DNA from: Condylostoma magnum
Taxonomy: Eukaryota > Ciliophora > Heterotrichea > Heterotrichida > Condylostomatidae
Assembly: GCA_920105805.1 (NCBI GenBank)
Contig: CAKKTI010000156.1
Location: 1-43,809, forward strand
Length of the DNA: 43,809 nt
Reading direction: 5' to 3'
Of this stretch, positions 40,673-43,809 are shown in pieces. Made by a program: the position numbers and the translations under genes. A model generated the notes under the pieces. The model had not been told where the DNA came from. It did no database searches and was given only the letters and a program-made list of their open reading frames with translations. Positions within the stretch are counted from its first letter, which is position 1. Each line of letters starts with the position of its first letter.

Positions 40673-43540
40673 ATGAATTAACTTATTTACAAAAGAAGCT
40701 AAACTCCTGTTATTGTTAGAAAACCGTTGGCTTGAAGCAGGTATAGTCGATAAATAAAACTTTGTAGAGCTAAAAGTCAGCAAAGTACATGAAGATCAGG
40801 TAGTAGAATTCAAAATACCAAGATCATTAAAAGGGCCTAAAATAATTAGGCATAAAAAATTGCTGAATTTAAATTTGAGAAAATTAATTGACTGCATAAA
40901 ACACAAATTGAAAGACTTCCTTTAAACAAATTCTATGATTCAGAAGCTTTACATAAAAAAGGTTATATAAGATACTATGATATTGATGGGAATTATTAAT
41001 GAGTTAAAGTCGATATAATAAAATATGATAGTAAACTAGATAAGTATTGTATAAGATCATATAGCGGGATATAGAAATGAGTTAAAAGGTCTAATATCAG
41101 ATCTAAAAATGAATCAGAAGAAAAATTCAACTAAAAAATGAATCAAGCTTTATAATAAAGAAATAATGCACAAGAATCTATTGCATGGTCGGATTTTGTT
41201 ATGGAATATTTCTCTAAAATTGTTAAGTGTTGAGAAATTGATACAAATTGAATTGAAAAGATTGAACAAAGACTATAACAATAAATTGATTAAAAATACA
41301 TTTAAGAGATCAAATTATGGTTTAAATATGCTAATTTAAAAAGTATTCTTTTATATCATTGAAATGATCCAATTATTATAGAAAAGAGATAAAAGTATAG
41401 GGTAGAATATCCAGAATAGGTATAGACATAAAAGCAAACAATATAGCGATTCTAAAACTATTAGGATATTCGTTAAATAATTAGCAATAGAATATTATTC
41501 TCTGATCCTGATAATATGAGTTTACTTAAATATGTAGATAGCATAAATCATAAATTACAAGAAGAATATTTACTGTTCTATCAAGGAAGTGAATCAGTCT
41601 TAAGGATTTCACAATTTGCTTAAATCTAAAAAAGTCTATCGTAGATTTTTCATACTTTCGCTATAAACAACTGAACTAAATTAATTGCAGAAAAGGCATA
41701 ATAAACTATATTTAAAGGACTTAATCTAAATGAAATCTAAAGCTGTTAAATTACTAATAAAATAAAATCTGTATTAAAACTCGTGAGATTAAAAATGGAA
41801 AGTGCTCTCTAATACTCTGTATAATAAGGATATATACAATTTTGGAATTTTCTATAGGAAAAATAGAAAAGTTGTTTAGAGATTTAAGTTAGAATTTATT
41901 ATGACAGAAGATAAAAGAAATATTTCATATAAAGCAGCCCGAATTATAGAGATTAACTAAAAATGCTGTTTGATATACTAAAAGATATGATTTGAGCAAC
42001 AAAATTCATAAAACCATTAGAAAGCTGAGTATTCATGAACTTTTTTGAGTCTGAAATAATATCTCTTGCTCACCCAATAATGGAAGATAGTGCTGTTTTA
42101 TGTTGGTATCATCAAAGTATTACATCTTATTTAGAGTAATAATAAAGGGAAATTCAAAATTCTTTTGATGAATTAAAAAAGTTTGAGTGAATTTTAAATT
42201 GGAAATTGGATTAAAACGATGACTTTTAACATATAGCTAAATGCTATGGTAAATACAAACAATTGTATTAAATTCTGTAATACTAATATAAAGATAATAT
42301 CAGCTAAGGCAATATAAACATAAATGTTACTATTTTACGCAAGAGACTAATAGAAAAATCATTAGAGTAGATTCAATACATAAGTTTTGAATTAAAATCG
42401 AAAACCTAAAGCTAGATTTAGATAATTCATGAGTTTACGCAGGAATAATTAGATTTTATTGATAAAAATGACAATAATATAAGCATTATTTCAAATTAGT
42501 TAAGATTTTTCAACAATAAAGAAGAATGTATTACAGAAATAATGCAGGATATTCATAAAATAAATTAACAATACAAATGATTAAGCAAATAATTTATAAA
42601 TTTGGATGAAGAGTTCTAATATAAGTTTTTCACACTATTTATATTACCACAAACAATAGAAAATAAAATTAAGCAAAGGAAAACTGCATTATTATAATCA
42701 AGCAATGTTTTAGTAGATATATTAGGGTAATAAAAGGCTAAACTATAAAGATTAATTAATAATGGACAAGCATTATTTCAGGAATAGTAAGATACATCGT
42801 TAAAACCCAAAGGAATAACAATTTAACTGATTGATAATTAGAAGATAAAGATATCAAAGCTAGAATATCTCTTAATCCAATGCTTGAATATAAAGTAAAA
42901 GATTAGTAAATGGGAACAGCTTATAGAAAGAAAGCCTCTTCCAAATAAATAATTGATAACATTGATAAATTAAACAAAGCCTTTTATAGACTTATGAAAA
43001 CTAATATTTAAAATTTATTAATCCTAAGACAGTTGGTTAAATCGCTATATTAAAGAGTTAGTTATTTCGGAGATATGGGAAAAAATAATAAGCCATTAAG
43101 AATAATTAGGTCTATTGCATTAATAATTAGCAGATTATAATTGTGCAAATTAAATAATTCTTTACCTGTACTAGGTCTTTAAGAAACAAAAGATATATAT
43201 AACTATTATAAAAGGATTCTAACAGGGAATTTTTACAGATTACTATTATCATTGTTTGTAAAGCAAGTTAGATATAGAACTTAATAGCTAGTCAAAATTT
43301 ACCTTATAACAGCTTTTGACTTACAAAACAATTACAGATGAAAGTCTCGATATATTATTCAAATTATCTAAAAGGGCCATTGAAGAGTACTTCGAGGAAA
43401 AAATACAGTTTTTGGAAGAACAATAAAGCGATTAAAGAACTAAGGATAATTACTCTATCACAGACCACGATCCCTTTTACCAAGTGTATATTGACGAAAT
43501 TCAGTATATAGAAATCATTGAGACTAATTATAGCTTTTAA
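40673..43540 (+). CDS. Dynein heavy chain N-terminal region without motor
   Basis: About 945 residues. From about residue 60 the frame follows the N-terminal stem of axonemal dynein heavy chains (IERLPLNKFYDSEALHKKGY, RYYDIDGNYQWVKV) and then the DHC_N2 region up to the linker (DLWKLIFKIYQSQDSWLNRY; TDYYYHCLQSKLDIEL; KFTLQQLLTYKTITDESLDI; YQVYIDEIQYIE). It stops just where the linker should continue, so there is no AAA+ ring, ATP-binding loop or microtubule-binding stalk. About 33 codons before TAA 43538-43540 lack TAA/TAG and spell Gln CAA/CAG, as at true stops here. The 5' end is unclear: codons 40674-40799 look coding in another phase (ENRWLEAGIVDKQNFVELK), needing an intron such as 40800-40822 (23 bases) and a start I could not fix. 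Complete heavy chains exceed 4000 residues. Confidence 0.68.
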
Positions 43541-43564
43541 GTATTTCTAATTTAATTATATAAG

Positions 43565-43783
43565 TTAACCAATATTCCTTGACTACTCCAATTCTTAATT
43601 CCCTGGACAATTAGAGTAATCCGCCATTTTTATTTCTGCTGGGGTAATTCCACTGGCTCCAAATTCTAACCATTTTTATCCATTTTCATGAGCGAAAACT
43701 TTTCAAAATTTTTTTTGTATATATAAGAGAGGTTGGATAAAGCTAAAATGGAAACAAAATAAAAATGGTTCCTAGCCTAACAT
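43565..43783 (-). CDS. Doubtful small protein at the right end
   Basis: A 72-residue frame from ATG 43783 to TAA 43567-43565. The C-terminal half looks protein-like (HENGQKWLEFGASGITPAEI, then KMADYSNCPGNQELEQSRN), the first half hydrophobic. There is no TAA/TAG-free run before the stop, so neither end is secure; in-frame TAA at 43558 and TAG at 43549 are alternatives. It could be the last exon of a gene continuing past base 43809. No family recognised. Confidence 0.25.
43624..43772. repeat. Imperfect inverted and direct short repeats near the right end
   Basis: CCATTTTTAT occurs at about 43624 and 43670 on the plus strand and again inverted near 43759. The arms around 43668-43690 and 43741-43772 pair imperfectly (AACCATTTTTAT and CCATTTT blocks) around a loop of about 50 bases. 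A separate short inverted repeat CGGTAT/ATACCG lies at 43785-43805. Significance unknown. Confidence 0.45.
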
Positions 43784-43809
43784 TCGGTATGCATTTTATA
43801 TACCGTCTG

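Noticed and set aside
40673-43540. Calling the dynein-like gene a pseudogene
   Set aside because: The frame stays open over about 860 codons and ends with the normal stop-free run, so decay is not evident.
1-43809. Karyorelict code (TGA as the only stop)
   Set aside because: Many genes end by homology at TAG or TAA followed by TAA/TAG-dense noncoding sequence, and the CaaX tail requires a TAG stop; only a few ends could be TGA.
1-43809. tRNA, rRNA, CRISPR arrays, transposons, virus-like elements
   Set aside because: I scanned for conserved RNA structures, transposase or reverse transcriptase motifs and long terminal repeats and saw none; small RNAs could be missed by eye.

Overview
This is one end of a ciliate macronuclear chromosome: twelve perfect copies of an 8-base telomere unit (CACCCTTA; G strand TAAGGGTG) occupy the left end, and there is no telomere on the right. 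The decisive feature is the genetic code. Read with TAA and TAG as glutamine and TGA as tryptophan, almost the whole window resolves into about 25 tightly packed genes of recognisable families. Genes also end at TAG or TAA, and probably at TGA. This matches the ambiguous code known from the heterotrich Condylostoma (NCBI table 28); the karyorelict code (table 27) reserves termination for TGA and fits less well. A Condylostoma-like heterotrich is the best guess.

Layout, left to right: telomere; PH/permuted-papain protein (-); HAD-riboflavin kinase (-); SANT/winged-helix protein (+); long coiled coil with a GBP-like helical start (+); small basic protein (-); POMP/Ump1 proteasome chaperone (-); cyclic-nucleotide-gated-type channel 1 (+); tandem inositol polyphosphate kinase (-); aminotransferase V/TtcA-like fusion with a prenylation motif (+); coiled coil 2 (-); START protein (+); ankyrin-7TM-PIP kinase (+); TRP-type channel (-); ArfGAP (+); basic/acidic nuclear-type protein (-); CEP41 (-); GABA transaminase (+); ankyrin-Sec7-PH ArfGEF (-); RING-H2 membrane protein (+); channel 2 (-); Cys-rich repeat protein (+); methyltransferase (-); amino acid transporter (-); dynein heavy chain N-terminal region (+); a doubtful small frame (-).

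By my tally about 95% of the window is coding. Divergent start codons lie as little as 11, 13 and 26 bases apart, and several convergent genes overlap at their stop codons. Most genes are a single uninterrupted frame; only two loci need short introns (about 19-29 bases). In most genes the last 10-45 codons before the stop contain no in-frame TAA or TAG and spell glutamine CAA or CAG. This is the expected signature of context-dependent termination, and I used it to choose among alternative ends.

Neighbouring genes are mostly unrelated in function, but a membrane-lipid and ion-signalling theme recurs: two CNG-type channels, a TRP channel, PIP kinase, inositol phosphate kinase, START, PH, ArfGAP and ArfGEF, with predicted myristoylation, palmitoylation and prenylation signals. 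Several proteins keep the fold but lack key catalytic residues (ArfGAP arginine, Sec7 glutamate, the second IPK domain, the aminotransferase PLP lysine, the TtcA ATP loop). I saw no rRNA, tRNA, CRISPR, transposon or virus-like element.
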